Assembly (NCBI GenBank): GCA_041879295.1
Contig: CP047152.1
Span: forward strand, 5,523,501 to 5,587,500
Direction: 5' to 3'
DNA: 64,000 bases
From: Pseudomonas putida
Lineage (GTDB): Bacteria; Pseudomonadota; Gammaproteobacteria; Pseudomonadales; Pseudomonadaceae
The stretch's first letter is position 1. Each line of letters opens with the position of its first letter. A program made the translations under genes and the position numbers. The notes beneath the pieces were generated by a model, which saw only the letters and a list, made by a program, of their open reading frames with translations, had not been told where the DNA came from and searched no databases. Of the stretch, positions 25,458-35,433 are shown piece by piece.

Positions 25458-26521
25458 TGCGCATCCTCGTCGAAGGTGACCTTCTGGCCAGGCTTGAGGC
25501 TGTTGACGCCGGCTGTGACCACGCGTTCACCGGGCTGCACGCCGGAGCTCAGTACGATGCTGTCAGCGGTGCGGTCGATCAGCGCTACGTCACGGGTGGC
25601 CACAGTCTTATGCTGCGTATCGATCACCCACACCTGGGTCTTGCCGTCACGCTCAAGCAAGGCACTCAAGGGCAATTCGCTGCGCGGGGACACTTCCGAG
25701 CTAAGGGTCACACTGATGGAGGTGCCGAGGTGGAAGGCCGCCGGTGTGCTGGCCAGGGTCAGGCGAGCACGGCGGGTACGGGTGGTGGCATCAGCCTGAG
25801 GCTCCAGTTCGCGCAGGCTCGCTGTGGTGTTGATGGTCGGGTCCAGTTGCGAGGCAACAGTGAAGGTCAGGTCTTTGCTCAACTGCTCGGCCAGATCGAT
25901 CGGCAGGTCGATGACCGCTTCCTTCACGTCCGGCCGGGCCAGGGTCACCACGGCTTGACCAGCGGTTACAGTTTGCCCGGCTTCGGCCTGCCACGCGGTA
26001 ATCACGGCAGCGTGATCGGAACGCAGGGTGCTGTAGTCGAGCTGATCACGGGCCTGGCTGACGGCGGAGCGGGCCTGTTCCAACGCTGCGCTGGTGGTTT
26101 TCAGGTTGGTCTGGGCGATATCCAGCTGTGCCTGGGCACCAACCCCACGGTCATACAACTGCTGCTGGCGACGGGCATCGGCCTGGGCGTTGATCCACTG
26201 TGCCTGCACCTTGGCCAGATCGCCTTCGGCAGCGCGCAACTGGTTCTGCTGGTCGGTCGGGTCCAGGGTGGCCAAGGTGTCGCCCGGTTTCACCCGCGCC
26301 CCGACGTCCAGCCAGCGCCGGGCAATGCGCCCGGAAACCCGGAAGCCCAAGGTGCTTTCGAAGCGCGCCTGGATACTGCCGGCGAAACGGCCCAGCTGCG
26401 ACTGCACCTGAGGTTCGACCTTGACCGACAGCACTGGCCGAATCGGCTCTGGTGCCTCTTCTTCACTACTACAACCCGCCAGCAGCACACCGGCCGAGAG
26501 CATCAGCAACAGACGCTTCAT
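25454..26521 (-). CDS. triB: RND periplasmic adaptor lipoprotein (TriB-like)
   Basis: 355 residues. Lipoprotein signal MKRLLLMLSAGVLLAGC with lipid-anchored Cys17. Membrane-fusion protein layout: SGRIARRWLDVGARVKPGDTLATLDP (lipoyl half), a coiled-coil hairpin (about 95-160), the second lipoyl half, and a beta-barrel ending LSSGVQPGERVVTAGVNSLKPGQKV. Second of two adaptors; overlaps both the upstream adaptor stop and the pump start by 4 bases, so all three are translated in step. Confidence 0.9.
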   Translation of the reverse strand: MKRLLLMLSAGVLLAGCSSEEEAPEPIRPVLSVKVEPQVQSQLGRFAGSIQARFESTLGFRVSGRIARRWLDVGARVKPGDTLATLDPTDQQNQLRAAEGDLAKVQAQWINAQADARRQQQLYDRGVGAQAQLDIAQTNLKTTSAALEQARSAVSQARDQLDYSTLRSDHAAVITAWQAEAGQTVTAGQAVVTLARPDVKEAVIDLPIDLAEQLSKDLTFTVASQLDPTINTTASLRELEPQADATTRTRRARLTLASTPAAFHLGTSISVTLSSEVSPRSELPLSALLERDGKTQVWVIDTQHKTVATRDVALIDRTADSIVLSSGVQPGERVVTAGVNSLKPGQKVTFDEDAQ

Positions 26522-27606
26522 AGCTCACCCCCTGGGCTCTTGGCGTCGACCTTCTGTACCTGCATGCCGGGGTGCAGCAACTGGCCGCCGTTGACCACTA
26601 CGGTCTCGCCGCCTTTCAGGCCGCTGGCGACCACAATCTTGCCGGTGAGGTAGCGGCGGATTTCGACTTTGCGCAGTTCCACCTTGTCGCCCTCGCCCAC
26701 CACCCACACGGCAGGCTCATGCAGGGCCTTGGTCAGCGCCGACCATGGCAACTCGACGCTGGGCCGGCCCTGGGCATTGGTAGTGGCAGTAACCGGTGCC
26801 CCCAACTGCATCTCGGGCGGCACGTCCTTGAGCCCCACCTTGACCTGCACGGTGCCGCTTTGCGCGGACACGGTGGGGGTGATTTCGCGCACGAAGCCAC
26901 GGGCCTGGACCTTGGGATCGTCCAGCAGGCTCACGACTACCCCGGCATCGCTGGGCGGCGCCACCAGCAGCGACTCGTAGACGTTGAACACCGCATCGCG
27001 GTCGCCATCGACGGCCAGGCTGAAGATCGGCATGGTCGCCTGCACCACTTGGCCAACCTCGGCCTGGCGCTCGGTGATTACCCCGGCGGCCTCGGAGACC
27101 AGTGCGGTGTAGCTGAGTTGCTCGTTGGCATTGGCCAGTTGCGCCTGGGCGGCCTTGAGTGCGCTCTGGTTGCTGCGCAGCGCGGCTTCAGCAGCATCGT
27201 ATTCGCTCTGGCTGGTGTAGCCCTTGGGCAGCAGTTTCTGCTGGCGCACGAAGGCCGCGCTGGTCTGGGTGACCCGCGCCTGCGCGGCGAACACTTCGGC
27301 CTTGGCCGAGTCGACATTGTTCTGCAGGTCTTTCGGGTCCAGCCGTGCCAGCACCTGGTTGGCCTTGACGTGATCGCCCACGTCGACGCTACGCGAAATG
27401 ATCTTGCCGCCAACGCGGAATGACAAATCTGTCTGCACCCGCGCCTGTACGTCGCCGGTCAGGGTGACCCTGGCAGCGAAATCGGTGGGTTGGACCTGCT
27501 GCACACCCACCCGAGGCAGTGTCTCGGGAACCTCTTCCTTGCTACAGCCGGTGAGCATGTACAACAACCCCAGACAGACGACCGACAGCGGACGCATCAA
27601 CGCCAT
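26518..27606 (-). CDS. triA: RND periplasmic adaptor lipoprotein (TriA-like)
   Basis: 362 residues from MALMRPLSVV at 27606, behind an AAGGAGC ribosome site; a further in-frame ATG at 27627 has no such site. Lipobox LLYMLTGC. Adaptor layout with FRVGGKIISRSVDVGDHVKANQVLARLDP, a coiled-coil hairpin and a barrel domain. First gene of the operon. The two adaptors have clearly different sequences, which fits a hetero-oligomeric adaptor ring as in TriAB. No local repressor gene is visible. Confidence 0.9.
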   Translation of the reverse strand: MALMRPLSVVCLGLLYMLTGCSKEEVPETLPRVGVQQVQPTDFAARVTLTGDVQARVQTDLSFRVGGKIISRSVDVGDHVKANQVLARLDPKDLQNNVDSAKAEVFAAQARVTQTSAAFVRQQKLLPKGYTSQSEYDAAEAALRSNQSALKAAQAQLANANEQLSYTALVSEAAGVITERQAEVGQVVQATMPIFSLAVDGDRDAVFNVYESLLVAPPSDAGVVVSLLDDPKVQARGFVREITPTVSAQSGTVQVKVGLKDVPPEMQLGAPVTATTNAQGRPSVELPWSALTKALHEPAVWVVGEGDKVELRKVEIRRYLTGKIVVASGLKGGETVVVNGGQLLHPGMQVQKVDAKSPGGEL

Positions 27607-27710
27607 GCTGGCTCCTTGCTTGCGCACAAATGATTTGTGGGATGCGACTGTGAGCGTAGTTCAGGGTTCGATAAACATCACTGGCGGGGATCATTCCGGC
27701 ATTTTCACAG

Positions 27711-27820
27711 CCGGTGCGGGCCTCTTCGCGGGTGAACCCGCTCCCACAGAGATCGTGCCTATGCTGAATTCTGTACAGTACCTGTGGGAGCGGGTTCACC
27801 CGCGAATGGGCCGGTACAGG
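27711..27820. repeat. Inverted REP pair, left flank of the transposase gene
   Basis: Unit 1: CGGGCCTCTTCGCGGGTGAA then CCCGCTCCCACAGAG; unit 2 in reverse: CCTGTGGGAGCGGGTTCACC then CGCGAATGGGCCGG. The 313-bp gap 27607-27919 otherwise holds the start region of the efflux operon and the ribosome site of the transposase gene. Confidence 0.9.
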
Positions 27821-27919
27821 TACATATAACCTCTGCCATATCCAGAAACCATCCACTTCATTGCGCCGGCATCACAGTTACTACCTTTGGGAGGTCATCT
27901 GTTTGCAAGGAAGAACCTG

Positions 27920-28375
27920 ATGCCCAGAGCTCAATCCCACCTGCTTCGTCGTGGTCGCTATTCAGAGCTCGGCAGACTCTATCTGCTGACCACCATTACC
28001 CATCAGCGCAAGCCGCTATTCGATGAATTCCACCATGCCCGCTTGGTCATTCATCAATTGCGGCAATCCGATCACGACCAAGCCTGCCGTTCACTGGCCT
28101 GGGCGTTGATGCCCGACCATCTGCATTGGCTGATCGAATTGAAAGGAGCAACGCTGGATACCTTGATGCGCAGGTTCAAGTCCAGGTCCAGTCTCGCGTT
28201 ACATCAGGCAGGGGTTGAGCATCATCCGGTATGGCAGCCTGGATATCAGGACCGGGCACTGAGAAGGGAGGAAAGCATAGTGCATGTCGCCAGATACATA
28301 GTTGCCAACCCGTTGCGGGCCGGCTTGGCAAGAAGTGTCAGGGACTATCCACACTGGGATGCAGTCTGGCTCTGA
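27920..28375 (+). CDS. REP-associated tyrosine transposase (RAYT)
   Basis: 151 residues from MPRAQSHLLR at 27920, with AAGGAAG 8 bases upstream; an upstream ATG at 27887 is less suited. Y1-type (IS200/IS605-like) HUH nuclease fold: the metal-binding H-x-H is in MPDHLHWLIEL and the catalytic Tyr is in VARYIVANPLRAGL near the C-terminus. RAYTs are domesticated, usually single-copy relatives of IS200/IS605 transposases and cut REP hairpins in vitro in the characterised case. It is flanked on both sides by inverted REP pairs, the standard RAYT arrangement. Confidence 0.93.
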   Translation: MPRAQSHLLRRGRYSELGRLYLLTTITHQRKPLFDEFHHARLVIHQLRQSDHDQACRSLAWALMPDHLHWLIELKGATLDTLMRRFKSRSSLALHQAGVEHHPVWQPGYQDRALRREESIVHVARYIVANPLRAGLARSVRDYPHWDAVWL

Positions 28376-28390
28376 ATGTGTGCTGGGGGA

Positions 28391-28484
28391 ATTCGCGGGT
28401 AAACCCGCTCCCACAGCGACCGCGCACATTTTAAAGGTTGTGCACTACGACTGTGGGAGCGGGCGTGCCCGCGAAAGGGCCGGC
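28391..28484. repeat. Inverted REP pair, right flank of the transposase gene
   Basis: ATTCGCGGGTAAACCCGCTC then CCACAGCG (28391-28418), facing CTGTGGGAGCGGGCGTGCCC then GCGAAAGGGCCGG (28451-28483). It runs right up to the potI stop codon and separates convergent genes. Confidence 0.9.
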
Positions 28485-29378
28485 TCAGGCCGATGCAGCC
28501 ACCTGCGCCGAGCGCTTGACCTGCGGCTGCGAAGCGTTGGCCGCAGCACCCTCTTCGATCGCCTGCTGAATCGCCTTGCGACGACGCTCTTCGGCCTGGC
28601 GGCTGAAGTACCAGACGAAGAAGGTCACCAGCGATACCGACAGCAATATCAGGCTGGCCACGGCGTTGATCTCCGGTTTCACGCCCAGGCGCACCGCCGA
28701 GAACACTTCCATCGGCAAGGTGGTCGAGCCAGGCCCGGAGACGAAGCTGGCCAGTACCAGATCGTCCAGCGACAGGGCGAACGACATCATGCCGCCCGCC
28801 GCCAGCGACGGTGCGATCATCGGGATGGTGATCAGGAAGAACACCTTCCACGGCTTGGCACCCAGGTCCATCGCCGCTTCCTCGATCGACAGGTCCAGCT
28901 CACGCAGGCGAGCCGACACCACCACCGCGACGTACGCCGCACAGAACGTAGTGTGGGCAATCCAGATGGTGACGACACCACGTTCCTGGGGCCAGCCGAT
29001 CGACTGCGCCATGGCCACGAACAGCAGCAACAGCGACAGACCGGTGATCACTTCGGGCATTACCAGCGGCGCAGTGACCAGGCCACCGAACAGCGTGCGG
29101 CCCTTGAAGCGGGTGACGCGGGTCAGCACGAAGGCTGCCAGGGTACCCAGCGCCACCGCTGCCACCGCCGTGTAGCAGGCGATTTCCAGCGAGCGCATCA
29201 CCGAACCCATCAGCTGGGTGTTGTCGAGCAGGCCGACGTACCACTTGATCGACCAGCCCCCCCACACCGTCACCAGCTTGGAGGCGTTGAACGAGTAGAT
29301 CACCAGGATCAGCATCGGCAGGTAGATGAACAGCAAGCCGAGCACCAGCATCAGCTTGGAGAAACTGAAGCGTTTCAT
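28485..29378 (-). CDS. potI: Polyamine ABC transporter permease PotI
   Basis: 297 residues with about six transmembrane helices, first LMLVLGLLFIYLPMLILVIYSF. EAA loop reads IEEAAMDLGAKPWKVFFLI. One of the two permeases of the PotFGHI-type putrescine/spermidine importer. The last 30 residues (EERRRKAIQQAIEEGAAANA...) form a charged cytoplasmic tail longer than in E. coli PotI. Start overlaps the potH stop by 4 bases. Last gene of the transport operon, ending at the REP pair. Confidence 0.95.
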   Translation of the reverse strand: MKRFSFSKLMLVLGLLFIYLPMLILVIYSFNASKLVTVWGGWSIKWYVGLLDNTQLMGSVMRSLEIACYTAVAAVALGTLAAFVLTRVTRFKGRTLFGGLVTAPLVMPEVITGLSLLLLFVAMAQSIGWPQERGVVTIWIAHTTFCAAYVAVVVSARLRELDLSIEEAAMDLGAKPWKVFFLITIPMIAPSLAAGGMMSFALSLDDLVLASFVSGPGSTTLPMEVFSAVRLGVKPEINAVASLILLSVSLVTFFVWYFSRQAEERRRKAIQQAIEEGAAANASQPQVKRSAQVAASA

Positions 29379-30295
29379 GCGCGGCCCTCCATCTCTTTGG
29401 CCTGACTACGGTTGAACAGCAGGATCGGCACGATCAGGATCGCCAGCATTACCACCGCCAGGGCGGATGCTACCGGCCAGTCACGGTTGTTGAAGAACTC
29501 CTGCCACAGCACTTTACCGATCATCAGGGTTTCCGGGCCGCCCAGCAGTTCCGGGATCACGAACTCGCCCACCACCGGAATGAACACCAGCATGCAGCCG
29601 GCGATGATGCCGTTTTTCGACAGCGGTACCGTGATCTTCCAGAAGCTGTTGAAGGTGCTCGAACCCAGGTCGGATGCAGCTTCGAGCAGGCTCGGATCAT
29701 GCTTCACAAGGTTGGCGAACAGCGGCAGGATCATGAACGGCAGGTACGAATAGACCACGCCGATGTACACCGCCAGGTTGGTGTTGAGGATCTGCAACGG
29801 CTGGTCGATCAACCCGGTCCACAGCAGGAAACCGTTGAGCAGGCCATTGTTGCTGAGGATACCCATCCAGGCATAGACGCGGATCAGGATCGCGGTCCAG
29901 GTTGGCATCATGATCAGCAACAGCAGGACCGTCTGGGTCTCCTTCTTGGCGTTGGCGATGGCGTAGGCCATCGGGAAGCCGATCAGCAGGCACAGCAGGG
30001 TGCTGAAGAACGCCATCTTCAACGAACCCAGATAGGCCGCGAGATACAGATCATCCTCGGTCAACAGCCCGTAGTTGGCCAGGTTGAGGACCAGCTGGAT
30101 CTTGTCTTCGACGTAGGTGTAGATCTCGGTATAAGGCGGAATTGCCACATCAGCTTCGGCAAAACTGATCTTCAGGACGATGAAGAACGGCAGCATGAAG
30201 AACAGGAACAGCCAGATGAACGGCACGCCGATCACCAGATGCCGCCCCTCCGGGACCAGACGCTGGAAGGCTCGCTTGAGCTTGCGCAGTTTCAT
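29375..30295 (-). CDS. potH: Polyamine ABC transporter permease PotH
   Basis: 306 residues from MKLRKLKRAF at 30295, whose ATG overlaps the potG stop (ATGA). First helix VIGVPFIWLFLFFMLPFFIVLK; EAA loop LLEAASDLGSSTFNSFWKI. Pairs with PotI in the membrane. The frame is open up to 30331 but the overlap start fits the rest of the operon. Confidence 0.95.
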   Translation of the reverse strand: MKLRKLKRAFQRLVPEGRHLVIGVPFIWLFLFFMLPFFIVLKISFAEADVAIPPYTEIYTYVEDKIQLVLNLANYGLLTEDDLYLAAYLGSLKMAFFSTLLCLLIGFPMAYAIANAKKETQTVLLLLIMMPTWTAILIRVYAWMGILSNNGLLNGFLLWTGLIDQPLQILNTNLAVYIGVVYSYLPFMILPLFANLVKHDPSLLEAASDLGSSTFNSFWKITVPLSKNGIIAGCMLVFIPVVGEFVIPELLGGPETLMIGKVLWQEFFNNRDWPVASALAVVMLAILIVPILLFNRSQAKEMEGRA

Positions 30296-31434
30296 GACCG
30301 CAGTACCACGCCGCTGTCGTCTTCCCACCACACGTACACTTCATCGCCCCAGGTAGGACGAGCACCCTGGCGCTCGGCGTTGGCGACGAACGACTGGACG
30401 ACCTTGCCGCTCGGCAGCTCCACATAGAACACCGAGTGGCCACCCAGGTAGGCGATATCGTGCACCTTGCCGCGCGACCAGTTGTGCTCGAACTCGGGCT
30501 GCTTGGTGGTTACCAGCAGTTTCTCCGGGCGCAGGGCGTAGGTGATGTGCTTGTCTTCAACCGAAGTGGTGATGCCGTGGCCCACGTAGATCTTGCGCTC
30601 CAGCTCCGGGCTGGCAATGATCGCGTAGCCTTCGGCGTCATCGACCACGTCACCTTCGAACAGGTTGACGTTACCGATGAACTCGCACACCAGGCGGCTG
30701 GTAGGTGTCTCGTAGATGTCCACTGGCGAGCCGATCTGGGCGATCCAGCCCAGGTGCATGATGGCGATGCGCTGGGCCATGGTCATGGCCTCTTCCTGGT
30801 CGTGGGTCACCATCACGCAGGTCACACCCACGCGCTCGATGATCTCGACCAGCTCCAGCTGCATCTGCGAACGCAGTTTCTTGTCCAGTGCACCCATCGG
30901 CTCGTCGAGCAGCAGCAGCTTGGGGCGCTTGGCCAGCGAGCGGGCCAACGCCACACGCTGACGCTGGCCGCCCGACAACTGGTGCGGCTTGCGCTTGGCG
31001 TACTGGGTCATGTGCACCAGCTTGAGCATCTCGGCCACGCGCGCATCAATCTCGGCCTTGGGCAGCTTGTCCTGCTGCAGGCCGAAGGCGATGTTCTGCG
31101 CCACGGTCATGTGCGGGAACAACGCGTAGGACTGGAACATCATGTTGATCGGCCGCTCGTAGGGCGGCATATCGGTGATGTCGACGCCATCGAGGAAGAT
31201 CCGCCCTTCGCTAGGGCGCTCGAAGCCGGCCAGCATGCGCAGCAAGGTAGACTTGCCGGAACCGGAGCCACCCAGCAAGGCGAAGATCTCACCCTTGCGA
31301 ATTTCCAGGGACACATCGTCCACGGCTACCGTTTCGTCGAACTTTTTCGTGACCCGGTCGATCTTGACCAGCACCTGCTTGGGTTGCTGGTCACCCTCGA
31401 GGGCTTTTTTATAGGCACCGGAGGCAACTGCCAT
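30292..31434 (-). CDS. potG: Polyamine ABC transporter ATP-binding protein PotG
   Basis: 380 residues from MAVASGAYKK at 31434. Walker A GGSGSGKSTLLR, signature [16 protein letters not shown], Walker B LLLDEPMGALDKKLR, switch His [15 protein letters not shown], and a TOBE-type C-terminal domain (YALRPEKLLVT). Energises uptake of putrescine or spermidine. A hairpin (31472-31501) separates it from the upstream binding-protein gene. Confidence 0.95.
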   Translation of the reverse strand: MAVASGAYKKALEGDQQPKQVLVKIDRVTKKFDETVAVDDVSLEIRKGEIFALLGGSGSGKSTLLRMLAGFERPSEGRIFLDGVDITDMPPYERPINMMFQSYALFPHMTVAQNIAFGLQQDKLPKAEIDARVAEMLKLVHMTQYAKRKPHQLSGGQRQRVALARSLAKRPKLLLLDEPMGALDKKLRSQMQLELVEIIERVGVTCVMVTHDQEEAMTMAQRIAIMHLGWIAQIGSPVDIYETPTSRLVCEFIGNVNLFEGDVVDDAEGYAIIASPELERKIYVGHGITTSVEDKHITYALRPEKLLVTTKQPEFEHNWSRGKVHDIAYLGGHSVFYVELPSGKVVQSFVANAERQGARPTWGDEVYVWWEDDSGVVLRS

Positions 31435-31471
31435 GAGTGAAACTCCCAACAAGATTTTTGTGCCCGCGCGG

Positions 31472-31501
31472 CCAGACCTGCAAAGGCCGCCGCGGGTCTG
31501 G
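31472..31501 (-). promoter_or_regulatory. Intercistronic hairpin between the downstream potF and potG
   Basis: CCAGACC (31472-31478) pairs with GGTCTGG (31495-31501); the GC-rich loop (CCGCCGCGG) can pair further in alternative folds. No T-run follows on the minus strand. Confidence 0.5.
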
Positions 31502-31506
31502 ATTTT

Positions 31507-32709
<1,203 letters not shown>

Positions 32710-32715
32710 TCAATG

Positions 32716-32744
32716 GCTCTGGGCCAGGAAACCCGGCCCAGAGC
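32716..32744 (-). promoter_or_regulatory. Intercistronic stem-loop between the two potF genes
   Basis: GCTCTGGGCC (32716-32725) and GGCCCAGAGC (32735-32744) form a perfect 10-bp stem with a 9-base loop. The minus-strand sequence after it (CATTGAAAGG) has no T-run, so it may stabilise the upstream potF message or reduce read-through. Confidence 0.65.
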
Positions 32745-32757
32745 TGTCGCATCAGGC

Positions 32758-33855
32758 TTACTTGCCCGACTTGATCTTCGTCCAACTGCGGGTGATCACT
32801 CGCTGCACAGAAGCGTCAGGCGCAGCGATCGCGTACAACTTCTTCTTCACTTCGGCAGGCGGGTAGATGCTCGGGTCGCTGGTGATGTCTTTGTCCACGA
32901 ACTGGGTGGCAGCAGCGTTCCCGTTCGGGAAGCGCACGGCATTGGTGATTTCAGCCATGATTTCCGGCTGCATCAGGAAATTCATGAACTGGTAGGCAGC
33001 GTCTTTATGCTCGGCATCTTTCGGGATGGCGACCATGTCGTAGAAGGTACCGGCACCTTCCTTCGGAATGACGTAGTCCACTTTTACCTTGTCGCCCGCT
33101 TCATGGGCACGGGCCTTGGACTGCTCCAGGTCACCCGAGTAACCGACGGCTACACAGATGTTGCCGTTGGCCATGTCGCCAATGTACTTGGACGAGTGGA
33201 AGTAGGTGATCGAAGGACGGATCTTGAGGAACAGGTCTTCGGCGGCTTTCAGGTCTTCTTTCTTGGTGCTGTCGGTCGGTTTGCCGAGGTAGTGCAGCGC
33301 AGCCGGGAGCATTTCGGTCGGGGCGTCGAGGAAACTCACGCCGCAGCTCTTGAGCTTGGCGATGTTCTCAGGCTTGAACACCACGTCCCACGAATCGATC
33401 TTGTCCACACCCAGCGCAGCCTTGACCTTCTCCGGGTTGTAGCCGATGCCGATCGAGCCCCACATATAAGGGAAGGCATGCTTGTTGCCCTTGTCGCTGG
33501 CATCGCCAACGGCCTTGAGCAGGTCGGGGTCAAGGTTCTTCCAGTTCGGTAGTTTCGAACGGTCCAGCTCCTCGTACACACCCGCCTTGATCTGCTTGGC
33601 CAGGAAGTTGTTCGACGGCACGACGATGTCATAGCCCGACTTGCCTGCCAGCAGCTTGGCTTCCAGGGTTTCGTTGCTGTCGAAGACGTCGTACTTGACC
33701 TTGATACCCGTCTGCTTCTCGAACTTGGCGATGGTGTCCGGAGCGATGTAGTCCGACCAGTTATAGACGTTCAACACTTTGTCTTCAGCCTGAACAGCGG
33801 AGGCCATGGCGCCCATCAGGGCGGCGGCCAGCAACGTTTTGCCCATTTTATTCAT
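32758..33855 (-). CDS. potF: Polyamine-binding periplasmic protein (PotF-like, distal copy)
   Basis: 365 residues from [10 protein letters not shown] at 33855, with TGGAGC 8 bases upstream; an in-frame ATG at 33885 has no such site. Signal peptide [16 protein letters not shown]. Motifs [69 protein letters not shown]. Resembles P. aeruginosa SpuD/SpuE, which favour putrescine and spermidine respectively; which of the two copies here binds which ligand cannot be read directly. Lies between spuC and the second potF in the same orientation. Confidence 0.93.
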   Translation of the reverse strand: MNKMGKTLLAAALMGAMASAVQAEDKVLNVYNWSDYIAPDTIAKFEKQTGIKVKYDVFDSNETLEAKLLAGKSGYDIVVPSNNFLAKQIKAGVYEELDRSKLPNWKNLDPDLLKAVGDASDKGNKHAFPYMWGSIGIGYNPEKVKAALGVDKIDSWDVVFKPENIAKLKSCGVSFLDAPTEMLPAALHYLGKPTDSTKKEDLKAAEDLFLKIRPSITYFHSSKYIGDMANGNICVAVGYSGDLEQSKARAHEAGDKVKVDYVIPKEGAGTFYDMVAIPKDAEHKDAAYQFMNFLMQPEIMAEITNAVRFPNGNAAATQFVDKDITSDPSIYPPAEVKKKLYAIAAPDASVQRVITRSWTKIKSGK

Positions 33856-33958
33856 GCGTAATGCTCCAGAATTTTTATTTAGCAACTGTCCAGCAGCCAG
33901 AACCCACGGTGCAGAGCGCGCGGCGACTGAAACAGCCGCTAGTCTGGCAAGTTACAAG

Positions 33959-33983
33959 GCCCTGTATCAAGGAAAGCAGGGCC
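33959..33983 (-). promoter_or_regulatory. Weak hairpin between spuC and potF
   Basis: GGCCCTG (33959-33965) and CAGGGCC (33977-33983) with an 11-base loop, on the minus strand followed by TTGTAACTTG. Could be a partial terminator of the spuC transcript. The rest of the 168-bp gap should contain the potF promoter. Confidence 0.4.
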
Positions 33984-34023
33984 ATGTAACGGCTTAATGT
34001 CACAACGCTAGCCTAGCAAACGC

Positions 34024-35385
34024 TTATCGAATCGCCTCAAGGGTAAGATCCAGGCACTTGCGTGCCTTTTCCACCAGTTCGTCGATCTCCGCATGGCTGA
34101 TTACCAGCGGCGACGCGATGATCATGGTGTCACCCACCGCACGCATGATCAGGCCGTTCTCAAAGCAGAAGGTGCGACAGATCATGCCCACGCCTTTGCC
34201 TTCGTAACGGCTGCGGGTGGCCTTGTCCTTGACCAGCTCGATCGCACCCAGCATGCCCAGGCCGCGCACTTCACCCACCAGAGGATGGTCCTGCAGCTCG
34301 CGCAAACGCTTTTGCAAATACGGTGCCGTATCCGTGCGCGCCTTCTCGACAATTTTCTCGTCACGCAGGATGCGCAGGTTTTCCAGGCCCACCGCGGCCG
34401 CCACCGGGTGGCCGGAGTAGGTGAAACCGTGATTGAAGTCGCCGCCTTCGCTGATCACCTTGGCCACGGTGTCACGCACGATCACACCGCCCATGGGGAT
34501 GTAACCAGAGGTCAGGCCTTTCGCGATGGTCATCAGGTCGGGCTTGAGGTCGTAGTAGTCAGAGCCGAACCACTCGCCGGTACGGCCGAAGCCGCAGATC
34601 ACCTCGTCGGCGACGAACAGGATGTCGTACTTGGCAAGGATCTCCTTCACCTTGGGCCAGTAGGTTTCCGGCGGGATGATCACGCCACCTGCGCCCTGGA
34701 TCGGCTCGGCGATGAAGGCAGCGACGTTGTCTTCGCCGACTTCGAGGATCTTCTTCTCCAGCTGCTCGGCAGCCCAGACACCGAATTCGTCAGGGGTCAT
34801 GTCGCCGCCCTCGCCGAACCAGTAAGGCTGAGGGATGTGAACGATACCCGGGATCGGCAAGCCACCCTGCTCGTGCATGCCGCTCATGCCACCCAGGCAA
34901 GCACCGGCGAAGGTGGAACCGTGGTAACCGTTGATACGGCCGATGATGGTCTGCTTGTGCGGTTTGCCCTTAAGCGCCCAGTAGTGACGCACCATGCGCA
35001 GCACAGTGTCGTTGCCTTCGGAGCCGGAGCCGGTGAAGAACACATGGGTCATACCTTTCGGCGCCACTTCGGTGATCGCTTTGGCCAGCTCGAGCGCCGG
35101 CGGGTGAGCGGTCTGGAAGAACAGGTTGTAGTACGGCAGCTCGCGCATCTGTTTTTCTGCCGCCTGCACCAGCTCTTCACGGCCGTAGCCGACCGCCACG
35201 CACCATAGACCGGCCATGCCGTCGAGGATCTTGTGCCCCTCGCTATCCCACAAATGCACACCCTGGGCCTTGGTGATGATGCGCGGCCCCTTCTCCTTCA
35301 GTTGCTTGTAGTCACTGAAGGGTGCGAGGTGATGCTCCCCGCTCAGGGTTTGCCATTCACGGGTTTGCGGGTTGTTGACGCTCAT
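34024..35385 (-). CDS. spuC: Polyamine:pyruvate/2-oxoglutarate aminotransferase SpuC
   Basis: 453 residues from MSVNNPQTRE at 35385, following GGAGAAGCAC. Class III PLP aminotransferase: DGMAGLWCVAVGYGREELVQAAEKQM, FTGSGSEGNDTVLRMVRHYWA, Tyr in INGYHGSTFAG, and DEVICGFGRTGEWFG, with the PLP lysine in TIAKGLTSGYIPMG. It converts putrescine (and cadaverine or spermidine) to the aminoaldehyde, using pyruvate as acceptor in Pseudomonas. It is placed 48 bp downstream of spuB and upstream of the transporter genes, all on the minus strand. Confidence 0.95.
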   Translation of the reverse strand: MSVNNPQTREWQTLSGEHHLAPFSDYKQLKEKGPRIITKAQGVHLWDSEGHKILDGMAGLWCVAVGYGREELVQAAEKQMRELPYYNLFFQTAHPPALELAKAITEVAPKGMTHVFFTGSGSEGNDTVLRMVRHYWALKGKPHKQTIIGRINGYHGSTFAGACLGGMSGMHEQGGLPIPGIVHIPQPYWFGEGGDMTPDEFGVWAAEQLEKKILEVGEDNVAAFIAEPIQGAGGVIIPPETYWPKVKEILAKYDILFVADEVICGFGRTGEWFGSDYYDLKPDLMTIAKGLTSGYIPMGGVIVRDTVAKVISEGGDFNHGFTYSGHPVAAAVGLENLRILRDEKIVEKARTDTAPYLQKRLRELQDHPLVGEVRGLGMLGAIELVKDKATRSRYEGKGVGMICRTFCFENGLIMRAVGDTMIIASPLVISHAEIDELVEKARKCLDLTLEAIR

Positions 35386-35433
35386 GTGCTTCTCCGTTAT
35401 TGGACCGCCGCGCTCCTGCGGCACCAGGGTTGA

